From NCBI GenBank assembly GCA_965659415.1, contig CBFHVA010000013.1, forward strand, positions 9,196 through 73,195: a stretch of DNA of 64,000 nt, given 5' to 3'. This DNA is from Phaeocystidibacter sp965659415. GTDB lineage: Bacteria > Bacteroidota > Bacteroidia > Flavobacteriales > Schleiferiaceae. The position numbers and the translations under genes are program-made. Below the pieces are notes generated by a model. That model was given only the letters and a program-made list of their open reading frames with translations. It was not told where the DNA came from and searched no databases. How positions within the stretch are numbered: the first letter of the stretch is position 1; every line of letters begins with the position of its first letter. Below are positions 36,161 through 44,067 of the stretch, one piece after another.

Positions 36161-37032
36161 ACGCCGGCTACCTCTACTTCAGGCGCAATTTTCTTAACGA
36201 GACCTTGAAGTACACGCCCTGGTCCTACTTCGGTAAAGAGAGAGCCACCATCAGCGGCCATTTGGCGCACGGATTGGGTCCACCTTACTGGAGCTGTAAG
36301 TTGTTGAATCAAATTTGCTTTGATCTCCTCAGAGTCAGTAACTGCTTTTGCTACTGTGTTTTGATAGATAGGGCAAACGGGTGCCGAGAAGTCCGTATTC
36401 GCTATGGCAGCTGCTAGCTCCTCACGTGCCATTTCCATAAGCGGACTGTGAAAAGCTCCGCCTACTGGCAACATAAGGGCGCGCTTCGCTCCGGCTTCTT
36501 TGGCCAGCTCACAAGCCCTCTCAACTGCGGGAACTTCGCCAGAAATTACGAGCTGCCCAGGACTATTATAGTTAGCGGGTACCACCACACCTTCGGCTTG
36601 TTCACAAAGATTTTCTACCACATCATCTTCCAATCCTAAGATCGCAGCCATGGTTGAAGGCTTGGCTTCACATGCTTTTTGCATGGCATTGGCGCGTTGC
36701 GCAACCAATTTCAAACCGTCTTCAAAGCTCAAGGCACGTGCGGCTACCAAGGCCGAGAATTCACCTAATGAGTGACCAGCAACCATCTCCGGCTTAAAGT
36801 CATCACCCATTGCTTTGGCAGCAACTACTGAGTGTATGAATACGGCTGGTTGCGTTACGTTGGTTTGTTTTAGGGCATCTTTATCTCCTTCAAACATGGT
36901 ATTAGTGATATCGAAACCGAGAATTTCATTCGCCTTTTCGAACATCGCACGCGCTTCGGCGGATTGATCGTAAAGGTCTTTTCCCATACCAGTGAATTGG
37001 GAGCCTTGTCCTGGGAATACGTATGCTTTCAT
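36157..37032 (-). CDS. fabD: Malonyl-CoA:ACP transacylase
   Basis: Transfers malonyl from CoA to acyl-carrier protein at the start of fatty-acid synthesis. The 291-residue protein has the active-site GHSLGE with S88, H195 in FHSPLM, and the N-terminal FPGQGSQFTGMG. The 4-bp overlap with mvaD links fatty-acid and isoprenoid genes in one transcript. The upstream PTPS gene is 30 bp away. Confidence 0.95.
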   Translation of the reverse strand: MKAYVFPGQGSQFTGMGKDLYDQSAEARAMFEKANEILGFDITNTMFEGDKDALKQTNVTQPAVFIHSVVAAKAMGDDFKPEMVAGHSLGEFSALVAARALSFEDGLKLVAQRANAMQKACEAKPSTMAAILGLEDDVVENLCEQAEGVVVPANYNSPGQLVISGEVPAVERACELAKEAGAKRALMLPVGGAFHSPLMEMAREELAAAIANTDFSAPVCPIYQNTVAKAVTDSEEIKANLIQQLTAPVRWTQSVRQMAADGGSLFTEVGPGRVLQGLVKKIAPEVEVAGV

Positions 37033-37062
37033 GTAGAATTGGATTTTAGGGTAGTGAGGGTA

Positions 37063-37476
37063 TTATTCTCCGTAGTACTCTACGTAATTGTTTTCTGTTT
37101 CAACGATTCGTATGCAATGTAGTTCAGCGTCGTGTTCTAAAATTAAAGGCTGAAGAATCTTCCAAATGGCAATAGCGATGTTTTCTGTGGAAGTCATTTG
37201 TCCTCGGAGAAAGTCTACATCCATGTTCAGATTCTTATGGTCGAGCTTGTCAGTTACTTCTCTTCGAATGATGGTTTTGAGATCTGCCAGATTCATGACA
37301 AATCCTGTATCAGGATTAACTATACCTTTTACCGTAACAATGAGTTCGAAATTGTGACCGTGAAAGTTTTTGTTGGCACAAGCCCCAAATACCGCTTCAT
37401 TTTGCTCTTCCGTCCAGTTTGGATTGTACAACTGGTGTGCGGCGCTAAAACGCTCTCTGCGTTGGATGTAAATCAT
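37063..37476 (-). CDS. 6-pyruvoyltetrahydropterin synthase/QueD-family protein
   Basis: A 137-residue T-fold enzyme acting on dihydroneopterin triphosphate. Zinc ligands H14, H39 and H41 and the catalytic cysteine C33 are visible. The cysteine lies five residues before HGH (C-x5-HGHN), as in 6-pyruvoyl-tetrahydropterin synthases; classical QueD has three. This leans toward pterin synthesis rather than the queuosine route, but the family name should stay general. It leads the fabD-mvaD-mvk-UbiA run; no other queuosine gene is adjacent. Confidence 0.85.
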   Translation of the reverse strand: MIYIQRRERFSAAHQLYNPNWTEEQNEAVFGACANKNFHGHNFELIVTVKGIVNPDTGFVMNLADLKTIIRREVTDKLDHKNLNMDVDFLRGQMTSTENIAIAIWKILQPLILEHDAELHCIRIVETENNYVEYYGE

Positions 37477-37500
37477 ACAAACAGTCTATTTAGACGACTG

Positions 37501-37508
37501 CAAAGATA
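37501..37508 (-). promoter_or_regulatory. -7 box candidate for the PTPS-fabD-mevalonate run
   Basis: On the minus strand TATCTTTG matches TAnnTTTG, 25 bp upstream of the PTPS ATG. A -33 TTG is not evident (a TTC sits at a fitting distance). Confidence 0.5.
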
Positions 37509-37570
37509 CATAATCTTGTAGCTCTAAGAATGGGGTGATTCGCCGTAAATATGGAGAGCGCATAACGATA

Positions 37571-37605
37571 AACGGCGGATGGAATTGATGTCCACCCGCC
37601 GTTTT
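37571..37605 (-). terminator. Hairpin terminator after the hypothetical lipoprotein gene
   Basis: AACGGCGG (37571-37578) pairs with CCGCCGTT, extended by a TGGA/TCCA pair after one mismatch. On the minus strand the T tract is short (TTTATCGTT); on the plus strand it is longer. It ends transcription from the lipoprotein gene (37634-38041) before the PTPS promoter. Confidence 0.65.
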
Positions 37606-37633
37606 GCTATTTTCCTGCTAGAAGCAGACTCTA

Positions 37634-38041
37634 TTACTCTCCCTCCGGCATGATGAGAGGTTCTATTTTCTTGCTCTTAAGATCGCCTTCTGGCTCGTCT
37701 TTGTAACTCACAAATGCTCTATCGGCATTGAGTTCCGCATTGGTAGTCTCCGCAACGATAATGAATGAATCGTACCCCTTTAAGTTGAGTAGGGTGGTAG
37801 ATCCGTCTCTATCCAACACCTGGAAAGAGGCACTTTCCGAGGCCATTGATTCAGAATTAATCAACTTCACCTCTACGATTTCGAGATAGTCAGCTGCTTT
37901 CTTCTCGATAACCATCTCGTATTGCACTCTATTTCCGTCTGCCTCCATCATTTTGGAGCTCGTTTGCTTAAACGGACTGCATGACGCAACTAGCATGAGT
38001 AGGGGTAGAGCTAGGATGGTGCGTTTAAAATGTGCTTTCAT
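37634..38041 (-). CDS. Small predicted lipoprotein of unknown function
   Basis: A 135-residue protein with a basic/hydrophobic N-terminus and lipobox VASC (C21), so it should be a lipid-anchored envelope protein. The mature part is a short alpha/beta sequence (YEMVIEKKAADYLEIVEVKLINSES) with no motif I recognise. It is downstream of the GNAT gene by 56 bp, and is followed by a hairpin terminator. A weak -7-like site CATATTTG is at 38069-38076 on the minus strand. Confidence 0.7.
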   Translation of the reverse strand: MKAHFKRTILALPLLMLVASCSPFKQTSSKMMEADGNRVQYEMVIEKKAADYLEIVEVKLINSESMASESASFQVLDRDGSTTLLNLKGYDSFIIVAETTNAELNADRAFVSYKDEPEGDLKSKKIEPLIMPEGE

Positions 38042-38097
38042 AATAACTGTGAATTACAGAGTGTAACGCAAATATGCAGTTTTAAGGTTTATATCAC

Positions 38098-38379
38098 CTA
38101 AAATAATACGTCAGCATATTCTGTCTTTTTATTGAATACGCTCTTAGCAAATGGGCATAAAGGCAATATTTTTAGGGATTCGGCTCGAGCTTTTTCCACA
38201 GCAAGAGCCACCATGTCATAACCTACACCTTTACCCCTTAACTCTTCATCCACTTCGGTATGGTCAATAATGATCCTCGATGGCCCTGAGCTGATGTACG
38301 TCATTTCGGCTACGGTTTTGCCATTTTCTTCAACGAACCAGCGGCCGCCTTTCTCGTGATGCTCCGATTGAATGTTCAT
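38098..38379 (-). CDS. Small GNAT-fold N-acetyltransferase-like protein (NATD1/YidJ type)
   Basis: A 93-residue single-domain GNAT protein. The acetyl-CoA-binding pattern is DEELRGKGVGYDMVALAVEKAR (the R/Q-x-x-G-x-G/A loop), followed by the LPLCPFAKSVFNKKTEY ending typical of the small NATD1-like group. The substrate is unknown. The start at 38379 lies next to the heptanucleotide tandem repeat, which occupies the 5' side of this gene, between it and the TPM gene. Confidence 0.85.
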   Translation of the reverse strand: MNIQSEHHEKGGRWFVEENGKTVAEMTYISSGPSRIIIDHTEVDEELRGKGVGYDMVALAVEKARAESLKILPLCPFAKSVFNKKTEYADVLF

Positions 38380-38400
38380 TCTAAATTTTATTTCTTTCGC

Positions 38401-38455
38401 TACTCGCTACTCGCTACTCGCTACTCGCTACTCGCTACTCGCTACTCGCTACTCC
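38401..38455. repeat. Heptanucleotide tandem repeat, TACTCGC x7.7
   Basis: Seven perfect TACTCGC units from 38401 to 38449 plus TACTC to 38454; the repeat also has CGC just before it. It fills nearly all of the 78-bp space between the TPM stop (38458) and the GNAT start (38379). On the minus-strand transcript the repeat reads GAGTAGC. Copy number could vary by slipped replication. Confidence 0.92.
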
Positions 38456-38457
38456 TT

Positions 38458-39174
38458 TTACCAGCTCCCTGAAGCGCCACCTCCGCCGAAGCCACCTCCG
38501 CCAAAACCACCGAAGCCACCACCTCCGCCAAAACTGCTGCCACCACCGAAGCCGCCCATACCGCCGATCCAGTATCCTCCGCCTCCGCGATAGCCGCCTC
38601 TTCTTCCCGGACCACCACCTCTTCCGAAGCGGGATGCCATAATGATAAATGCGATGAATAAAATGACCAGAATAGAAGCAGGCTTGCGAGGCCGTTGGGT
38701 TCCAGAGCCTTCAAAGGTGCCGTTCAAAACTTGGAAAATAGCCGTTGTACCTGCGTTCAAGCCTTCGTAGTAATTGCCTTCCTTGAAGCGGGGTGTTATG
38801 ATTCCATCAATAATGTCCTTGGTGGTATAATCAGTTAGATAGGCTTCCAAACCATAACCATTTTGAATGGCCATTTGCCTGTTCTCTACGGCTACCAAAA
38901 TTAAACAGCCGTTGTCATATTGACCTTGCCCAATTCCTAGGCTGTCCGCCAATTCAGCGGTGAACAAGTTGATGTCATCGTCGATTCGCTCCAGTGTGAG
39001 AATCGCGATTTGAGTACTCGTAGTGTCTTCATAGGCCAAAAGCTTACTTCGAAGCGCTCTTTCTTCGGCACTCGAGAGAATATTGGCCTCGTCCATGACT
39101 AAATCTGGAGACTGCGCTTGCATAAAGCCAGCGAGTAAAATTCCAAGCAGGAGAATGAATGGTTTCAAGTTCAT
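38458..39174 (-). CDS. TPM-domain protein (YgcG-type) with Gly-rich C-terminus
   Basis: A 238-residue protein: signal peptide 1-20 (MQAQ), TPM domain (residues about 25-145; VMDEANILSSAEERALRSKL and TQIAILTLERIDDD), one transmembrane helix (about 165-182, ILVILFIAFIIMASRF) and a glycine-rich tail ending GASGSW. TPM domains often sit next to LemA proteins, as here. A phosphatase activity has been shown for some homologues; function is otherwise unclear. It overlaps the upstream TPM gene by 4 bp. Confidence 0.9.
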   Translation of the reverse strand: MNLKPFILLLGILLAGFMQAQSPDLVMDEANILSSAEERALRSKLLAYEDTTSTQIAILTLERIDDDINLFTAELADSLGIGQGQYDNGCLILVAVENRQMAIQNGYGLEAYLTDYTTKDIIDGIITPRFKEGNYYEGLNAGTTAIFQVLNGTFEGSGTQRPRKPASILVILFIAFIIMASRFGRGGGPGRRGGYRGGGGYWIGGMGGFGGGSSFGGGGGFGGFGGGGFGGGGASGSW

Positions 39175-39617
39175 AGTTTTCCCTTTGAAATTTCATCCGG
39201 CAACTCGTTCACATCATCTTCCATGTATGGGAAGTATTCTGCTAATGCTTTGCCACAAGCTGTGATGCCCTCTACCAATCCAAGCGTGAATTCGCCCTTT
39301 TTGAAGTGCTCAATGACTTTGTCTCGGATACTTGACCAGAAATTATCTCCAACCTTCTCGTGAATCCCTTTATCCCCAATCAAAACAAATTGGTGATCAT
39401 CTGTTGCCAAGTAGAATAAAATCCCATTCCGCAACTCGGTTTTGGTCATTCCCAGCTTTTCAAATGCACGCACGGCATCCTTATAGGCATCACCAGACGA
39501 CTTGTGTTCCACCCGAATCCTGAGTTCTCCGCTGGTTGTAAGTTCTGCGTTCTGAATGGCCTTTAGTAGTTCTTCTTCCTGTTCCGGCGTGAAGAAAAAA
39601 TGTGATTCTTCAGCCAT
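39171..39617 (-). CDS. Soluble TPM-domain protein (no signal peptide)
   Basis: A 148-residue TPM-domain protein without a signal peptide: FFTPEQEEELLKAIQNAELTTSGELRIRVEHKSSGDAYKDAVRAFEKLGMTKT, and HQFVLIGDKGIHEKV...FWSSIRDKVIEHFK. It lies 3 bp after the LemA gene stop and is overlapped by the secreted TPM gene, so it forms a LemA-TPM-TPM module. The short form may act in the cytosol or on the inner face of the membrane. Confidence 0.86.
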   Translation of the reverse strand: MAEESHFFFTPEQEEELLKAIQNAELTTSGELRIRVEHKSSGDAYKDAVRAFEKLGMTKTELRNGILFYLATDDHQFVLIGDKGIHEKVGDNFWSSIRDKVIEHFKKGEFTLGLVEGITACGKALAEYFPYMEDDVNELPDEISKGKL

Positions 39618-39619
39618 CT

Positions 39620-40225
39620 TTAGAACTCAAATTCAACGTCAGGAGCTTCTTCCGAACCTTCGTCCGCTTCAAAGTACCCCTTCGGCTCAGTCAAGCCCAT
39701 TGAGTTAGCGACGATGCTAGAGAAGAAAAATCTGATTTTCGTATTGAACTCGCGCGCCACTCGATTGTACTTATTCCTTTCAACGGCAATCCTGTTTTCG
39801 GTACCCTCCAATTGATTTTGCAGTTGGGAAAAGTTTTGTGTGGCCTTTAATTCAGGATAGCGCTCCACCGTTACGAGAAGCCTGCTTAGCGCCCCGCTCA
39901 ATTCACTTTGTGCGGCTTGAAATCGCTCAATATTGGCTTGAGAAAGATCATTTGCGCTGAGATTAATCGATGTGGCTTGAGCGCGCGCTTCAACCACTTG
40001 GGTAAGTGTACTCTGTTCAAAATCCGCCGCACCTTTAACGGTTGAAACCAAATTTGGAATTAAATCAGCTCTTCTCTGGTAAGCCGTTTCAACATTAGCC
40101 CATTGAGCCGTTACTCCTTCATCCATACGAATGATGGTATTATAGGTGTTGAACCACCAGAATACGGAGATCAGTCCGAGACCTCCAATTCCCACTACAA
40201 CGCCAATCATTAATTTCTTTGCCAT
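39620..40225 (-). CDS. lemA: LemA family protein
   Basis: A 201-residue protein with an N-terminal membrane anchor (residues 5-27) and the LemA helical domain: WANVETAYQRRADLIPNLVSTVKGAADFEQ and ATQNFSQLQNQLEGTENRIAVERNKYNRVAREFNTKIR. The acidic C-terminus is EADEGSEEAPDVEFEF. The family is widespread with unknown biochemical function. It leads the two TPM genes on the minus strand and is 29 bp downstream of a MerR-type regulator. Confidence 0.95.
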   Translation of the reverse strand: MAKKLMIGVVVGIGGLGLISVFWWFNTYNTIIRMDEGVTAQWANVETAYQRRADLIPNLVSTVKGAADFEQSTLTQVVEARAQATSINLSANDLSQANIERFQAAQSELSGALSRLLVTVERYPELKATQNFSQLQNQLEGTENRIAVERNKYNRVAREFNTKIRFFFSSIVANSMGLTEPKGYFEADEGSEEAPDVEFEF

Positions 40226-40253
40226 GCTTATAATCTTATGTTTCTGAAGCGCT

Positions 40254-40589
40254 TTATAACGCTTGTTTTAGTTTAACTAGTTTTTCTCTTACCGTCATCA
40301 AACGGTTTACCACTTCCGCTTCCTGTGCCACATCGTCACGATTCTCGCGAAGTTTCTTTCGAGCACCGTCTATGGTGAATCCCCGTTCTTTTACCAGATG
40401 AAAGACCAAGTGAATTTGCTCGATATCCTTGGGTGTATAGGTCCGATTTCCCTTTCTGTTCTTTTTGGGCTGCAGTTTTGGGAATTCTTTCTCCCAAAAG
40501 CGAAGCAGTGAGGTGTTCACGTCAAAAATTTCAGCCACTTCTCCAATGGAGTAATAGCGCTTGGTCAATTCTGGCAATTTGAAGTGCAT
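40254..40589 (-). CDS. MerR-family transcriptional regulator
   Basis: A 111-residue regulator with the MerR winged-helix domain (YSIGEVAEIFDVNTSLLRFWEKEFPKLQPKKNRKGNRTYTPKDIEQIHLVFHLV) and a short coiled-coil tail, no metal-binding C-terminal domain. It likely acts on nearby genes, but I found no operator. The gap to lemA is 28 bp, so the two may be co-transcribed. Confidence 0.88.
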   Translation of the reverse strand: MHFKLPELTKRYYSIGEVAEIFDVNTSLLRFWEKEFPKLQPKKNRKGNRTYTPKDIEQIHLVFHLVKERGFTIDGARKKLRENRDDVAQEAEVVNRLMTVREKLVKLKQAL

Positions 40590-40714
40590 AGACGGATAGT
40601 GTTCTTTGATAGGTTGAAGGTACGAATCTCCGCTGTTTCTGACATATTGACGTTTTCCTGATTAGGATTCGCCATCAATATTCCATCTATCATGCTAAAG
40701 AGCGATGGAAATGA

Positions 40715-40722
40715 TACTTTTG
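40715..40722 (+). promoter_or_regulatory. -7 box candidate, leaderless start of the glycosyltransferase gene
   Basis: TACTTTTG matches TAnnTTTG and ends 4 bp before the ATG at 40727, so the transcript would start at about the start codon. A TTG -33 is not visible. Confidence 0.5.
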
Positions 40723-40726
40723 CGGC

Positions 40727-41488
40727 ATGATTAGGGACAAAAAAATCGTAATTGTTCTTCCGGCGTACAACGCGGCAAAGACCTTGGAACGCACCTACAA
40801 TGAGATTCCTTTCGACATTGTAGACGACGTTGTTTTGGTGGATGATAAGAGCTCGGATGACACAGTAGAGGTAGGGAAGCGTCTTGGTATCAAGCACATT
40901 ATATCTCACGAAGAGAATAAAGGCTACGGAGGAAATCAGAAGTCATGTTACAACAAAGCCGTTGAAATTGGCGGCGATATCGTCATCATGCTTCATCCAG
41001 ATTATCAATACACACCCATGCTCATTCAGAGTATGAGTCACTTGATTGCCAATGATCTTTACCCCGTAGTCCTTGGGTCAAGAATTCTGGGCAAAGGAGC
41101 TCTTAGAGGAGGGATGCCTTGGTACAAATACGTGGCGAACCGTCTACTTACCTTATTCCAGAATATTTTAATGGGTCAGAAGCTATCTGAATACCACACT
41201 GGATATCGTGCTTTTTCCAAAGAAGTGCTCGAAGCTGTCGATTTCAATGTCAACAGTGACGATTTTGTTTTTGACAATCAAATGCTCGCTCAGATCTTTT
41301 ACAAGGGGTTTGAGATCGCGGAAATTACTTGTCCAACGAAATACTTTGCAGAAGCAAGCAGTATCAACCTGAAGCGCAGTTCAATCTACGGACTTGGTGT
41401 TTTAAAAGTGAGCTTGCAGTATCGCTTCGCGAAATGGGGCTTGATAAAGCCGGCTTATTTGCTTAATACAGGTCGTTCGAAGAAGTAA
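40727..41488 (+). CDS. Family 2 glycosyltransferase (GtrB/DPM-like)
   Basis: A 253-residue inverting nucleotide-sugar transferase. N-terminal Rossmann-like start VIVLPAYNAAKTLERT with the substrate-binding VLVDDKSSDDT, the metal site HPDYQY, and an acceptor region YHTGYRAFSKEVLEAVDF. It has no transmembrane helices near the C-terminus, so it is a soluble or peripheral enzyme, possibly polyprenyl-phosphate glycosyltransferase. Its 3' end overlaps the converging GT39 gene by 34 bp. The -7 box directly in front of the ATG suggests a leaderless transcript. Confidence 0.9.
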   Translation: MIRDKKIVIVLPAYNAAKTLERTYNEIPFDIVDDVVLVDDKSSDDTVEVGKRLGIKHIISHEENKGYGGNQKSCYNKAVEIGGDIVIMLHPDYQYTPMLIQSMSHLIANDLYPVVLGSRILGKGALRGGMPWYKYVANRLLTLFQNILMGQKLSEYHTGYRAFSKEVLEAVDFNVNSDDFVFDNQMLAQIFYKGFEIAEITCPTKYFAEASSINLKRSSIYGLGVLKVSLQYRFAKWGLIKPAYLLNTGRSKK

Positions 41489-43104
41489 AATCCATTCTTT
41501 TCGTAGAGCAGTTGTGCATCGGGAACTTCCTCTTGGAACGCCTCAATTTTATTGACCTTCACTGAAATCCGAACAGGTCGGTCGGTTTTGCCGTGCAGTA
41601 GCCAGTCCTGATCCGAAGCGTTTTCGTTTGTGTATGGTTGAACCCTGGCGTAGAACCAAGGGACATAGGACTTGTATCCCCAAGTAGTTACATATACTTC
41701 TTCGGTGGCCTGAGCTTCAAAGAAGGCTACGTTGGCGCGTTGCGAAATACGCTCAACCTTTCCGATAAAGAATACCAAACCGAGGAATACCCAAATTCCG
41801 GTGCCATAAAAAAGCGCCTTTACAGCTACTTGCTTTTGGCGAACCCAAGAGATACCTACAGTCAAGAGAACGAGAAGATAGAACAGACCTGGAATATAAT
41901 CCCAGTTCGACCAAGGCACTTCAGCCTCCATGTTTTTAGTGGCAAAAGGGTCAGCTTCCATCAACGGTAGAATTAAATCCACGTTCATTCCCGCATAGGG
42001 CAGAATGAGGGAAACAGCCGTAACGACGAATCCAATCGATAGAATAGCCACCAACAAAGGCTTTCTTTTTTTATCGGACTGGTACAACCACTTCCAAAGC
42101 GTGAGCGCCGATAAAAAGGTGAGCGGATAGTAAGCCATCGAACTGTAGTGGATGATTTTGGTGCCCACCAAACTGAACAGAATCAACACCACCCAAAATA
42201 GGTAAATCATCCACCTCTGGAGGTCGATTACGTGAGGTGGCAAATCCACCTTCTTTTTCAAAGAAGGTATCGCAAAAAGACTTGCAGGAAAACATCCAAA
42301 AAGGAGAACAACGAAATGATAACCCAAAAATCCGCTGTGTCCAGCATCGCCAGTCGTAAGCAGTTCCCATTGCCGGATGGTGAATTCAATGATGAAATCT
42401 GGACCCCGTGCAATCAGGTCAACCGCGAACCAAATGAGAAACACGCCGAGGGCTGCAAAGGAATAAAGAATGAAGTAGCTCAGCTTGACCGCAAACCTCC
42501 GACGGTTGAAAATCCAAAAGACACCATAGGTCAACAGAATGAGCAAATAAGCTACGGGTCCTTTAGTCAGAATCGCCAAGCCGATGAAAGCGCCCCCAAT
42601 GGCTAGCAATTGAGCGGGAGAGCGTTTGATTTTGTGAAATCCTTGTTGCTTCCACCTGGCAAATGCCAAAAAGATGAGACCGTTGAAGATGAAAAAGTTG
42701 AAAAAAGGATCAATGATTCCACTCTTGAAATACAAGAAGGGAAGAATGCTTCCAAACCAGCTTAAAGCCCATAAGGCCCCAAATCGTTTGTCTAGGATAC
42801 GAGATCCAAGCCCGTACAGATAAGGTAGAACTGCGATACCGAGTAGCGCATTGGGGAATCGAGCTGCATATTCTCCTACACCGAATAACCTCATTGCGAT
42901 GGCCTGCAGCCAAAAAAAGAGAGGTGGCTTCTCGGTGAAGACCTCATAGTTCATTTGCATCTTCAACCAATCGCCTGATACAATCATTTCTCTGGCGAGC
43001 TCGGCAAAGTTGATTTCATCCCAATCAAATAGGTGAACTCCTCCCAGGAACGGCAGGAAAAAAAGAGCGCCTAACAGAGCCCAAAAGATCGTTTTCTTAT
43101 CCAA
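41455..43104 (-). CDS. Family 39-type (ArnT-like) membrane glycosyltransferase
   Basis: A 549-residue integral membrane protein with about ten helices. The N-terminal motif HLFDWDEINFAELAREMI gives the catalytic acidic residues (D27, D29, E30) of the GT39/ArnT type, which take sugars from polyprenyl phosphates. C-terminal periplasmic part is WGYKSYVPWFYARVQPY. The start is TTG at 43104; no in-frame ATG exists before an upstream stop. The tail overlaps the GT2 gene by 34 bp, an arrangement suggesting a pair that makes and uses a polyprenyl-linked sugar, by inference. Confidence 0.85.
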   Translation of the reverse strand: MDKKTIFWALLGALFFLPFLGGVHLFDWDEINFAELAREMIVSGDWLKMQMNYEVFTEKPPLFFWLQAIAMRLFGVGEYAARFPNALLGIAVLPYLYGLGSRILDKRFGALWALSWFGSILPFLYFKSGIIDPFFNFFIFNGLIFLAFARWKQQGFHKIKRSPAQLLAIGGAFIGLAILTKGPVAYLLILLTYGVFWIFNRRRFAVKLSYFILYSFAALGVFLIWFAVDLIARGPDFIIEFTIRQWELLTTGDAGHSGFLGYHFVVLLFGCFPASLFAIPSLKKKVDLPPHVIDLQRWMIYLFWVVLILFSLVGTKIIHYSSMAYYPLTFLSALTLWKWLYQSDKKRKPLLVAILSIGFVVTAVSLILPYAGMNVDLILPLMEADPFATKNMEAEVPWSNWDYIPGLFYLLVLLTVGISWVRQKQVAVKALFYGTGIWVFLGLVFFIGKVERISQRANVAFFEAQATEEVYVTTWGYKSYVPWFYARVQPYTNENASDQDWLLHGKTDRPVRISVKVNKIEAFQEEVPDAQLLYEKNGFYFFERPVLSK

Positions 43105-43178
43105 TGAATCGGTATTAAACCGTTGTATTCAATATCCTACAACAATGTGGTGATGAAAAAGCGAAATTAACTTTTCAT

Positions 43179-43211
43179 TTGCTGGCACCCATATCCTAAT
43201 TGTGATATTTG
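43179..43211 (+). promoter_or_regulatory. Promoter candidate for the LysM/M23 peptidase
   Basis: TTG at 43179-43181, a 22-bp spacer and GATATTTG at 43204-43211, one mismatch from the consensus. It ends 22 bp before the TTG start. Confidence 0.5.
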
Positions 43212-43233
43212 CAGCGATCAAAAGAACAAGACC

Positions 43234-44067
43234 TTGAAACACAAAATATTACATCTCCTTATCTTTCTCTTTCCAATTGCCTCGACAGCTCAAAATAGAG
43301 AGATTTCCGAAGTGTATCCTATCATTGAAGTGGCCGACATTAAGCCCAACGTGATACCGGAAATGAAAGAATTGGCTGTGTTTACTTGGGGCTGGGATCA
43401 CAATGAGGTTCATATCGATAGCTCGGATTTGTCGAAGCTAGAAGACACCTTGAATATGGAATGGGTGAATTACAACCATCCTGATTTTCACATGCCGGTG
43501 AATGGTGAATTGAGAAGCCGCTTTGGATGGCGACGTTATCGTTACCACTATGGAGTGGACTTGAAACTTCGAACAGGGGATACCGTTTACGCCACATTTG
43601 ATGGTAAGATTCGTTACGCACGTTACAATGGCGGTGGTTATGGGAATTTAGTGGTGATGCGTCACTACAATGGATCAGAGACGTATTATGCCCATTTGAG
43701 TCGGTTTTTAGTGGATACGAATGATTATGTGCGGGCCGGTACTCCCATTGGACTGGGTGGTTCTACCGGCCGATCAACCGGACCTCATTTACACTTTGAG
43801 GTTAGATATCTCGGCAATGCCATCAATCCTGCCGATGTAATCAATTTTGAAGAAGGTGCGCTCATTGCAGATATCATGGCCATTCACAGCGATGTGTTCG
43901 CTTATATCAAGGAAATGAATGCTCGTAGGTATCACCGTGTAAGATCTGGAGAAACCTTGTCGGGATTAGCCCGAAAATACCATACTTCGGTTTCGAGTAT
44001 CTGCCGATTGAACGGTATTCGTTCAACAGATGTCATTCAAATCGGGCAGCGATTGAGGGTTCGGTAA
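43234..44067 (+). CDS. M23 endopeptidase with C-terminal LysM domain
   Basis: A 277-residue exported peptidoglycan endopeptidase. Signal peptide 1-20 (STAQ), the M23 zinc site H105, D109 (HYGVDL), H154 and H185/H187 (GPHLHFEV), then a LysM domain at 232-277 (YHRVRSGETLSGLARKYH). The start is TTG at 43234; the first ATG is at codon 43 and would lose the signal. It likely cleaves peptide cross-links while bound to peptidoglycan. Its stop adjoins that of the convergent M23 gene (44068). Confidence 0.9.
   Translation: MKHKILHLLIFLFPIASTAQNREISEVYPIIEVADIKPNVIPEMKELAVFTWGWDHNEVHIDSSDLSKLEDTLNMEWVNYNHPDFHMPVNGELRSRFGWRRYRYHYGVDLKLRTGDTVYATFDGKIRYARYNGGGYGNLVVMRHYNGSETYYAHLSRFLVDTNDYVRAGTPIGLGGSTGRSTGPHLHFEVRYLGNAINPADVINFEEGALIADIMAIHSDVFAYIKEMNARRYHRVRSGETLSGLARKYHTSVSSICRLNGIRSTDVIQIGQRLRVR

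Noticed and set aside
156..37476. A queuosine operon formed by queG and the PTPS-family gene
   Set aside because: They are 36 kb apart on opposite strands, and the latter has the spacing of pterin synthases.
38401..38455. The tandem repeat as a CRISPR array
   Set aside because: Units are 7 bp with no spacers, and no cas genes are nearby.
38372..38593. A proline-rich plus-strand frame (runs of PPPPKPP) crossing the tandem repeat
   Set aside because: It is antisense to the glycine codons of the TPM protein tail and the heptanucleotide repeat, and has no start context.
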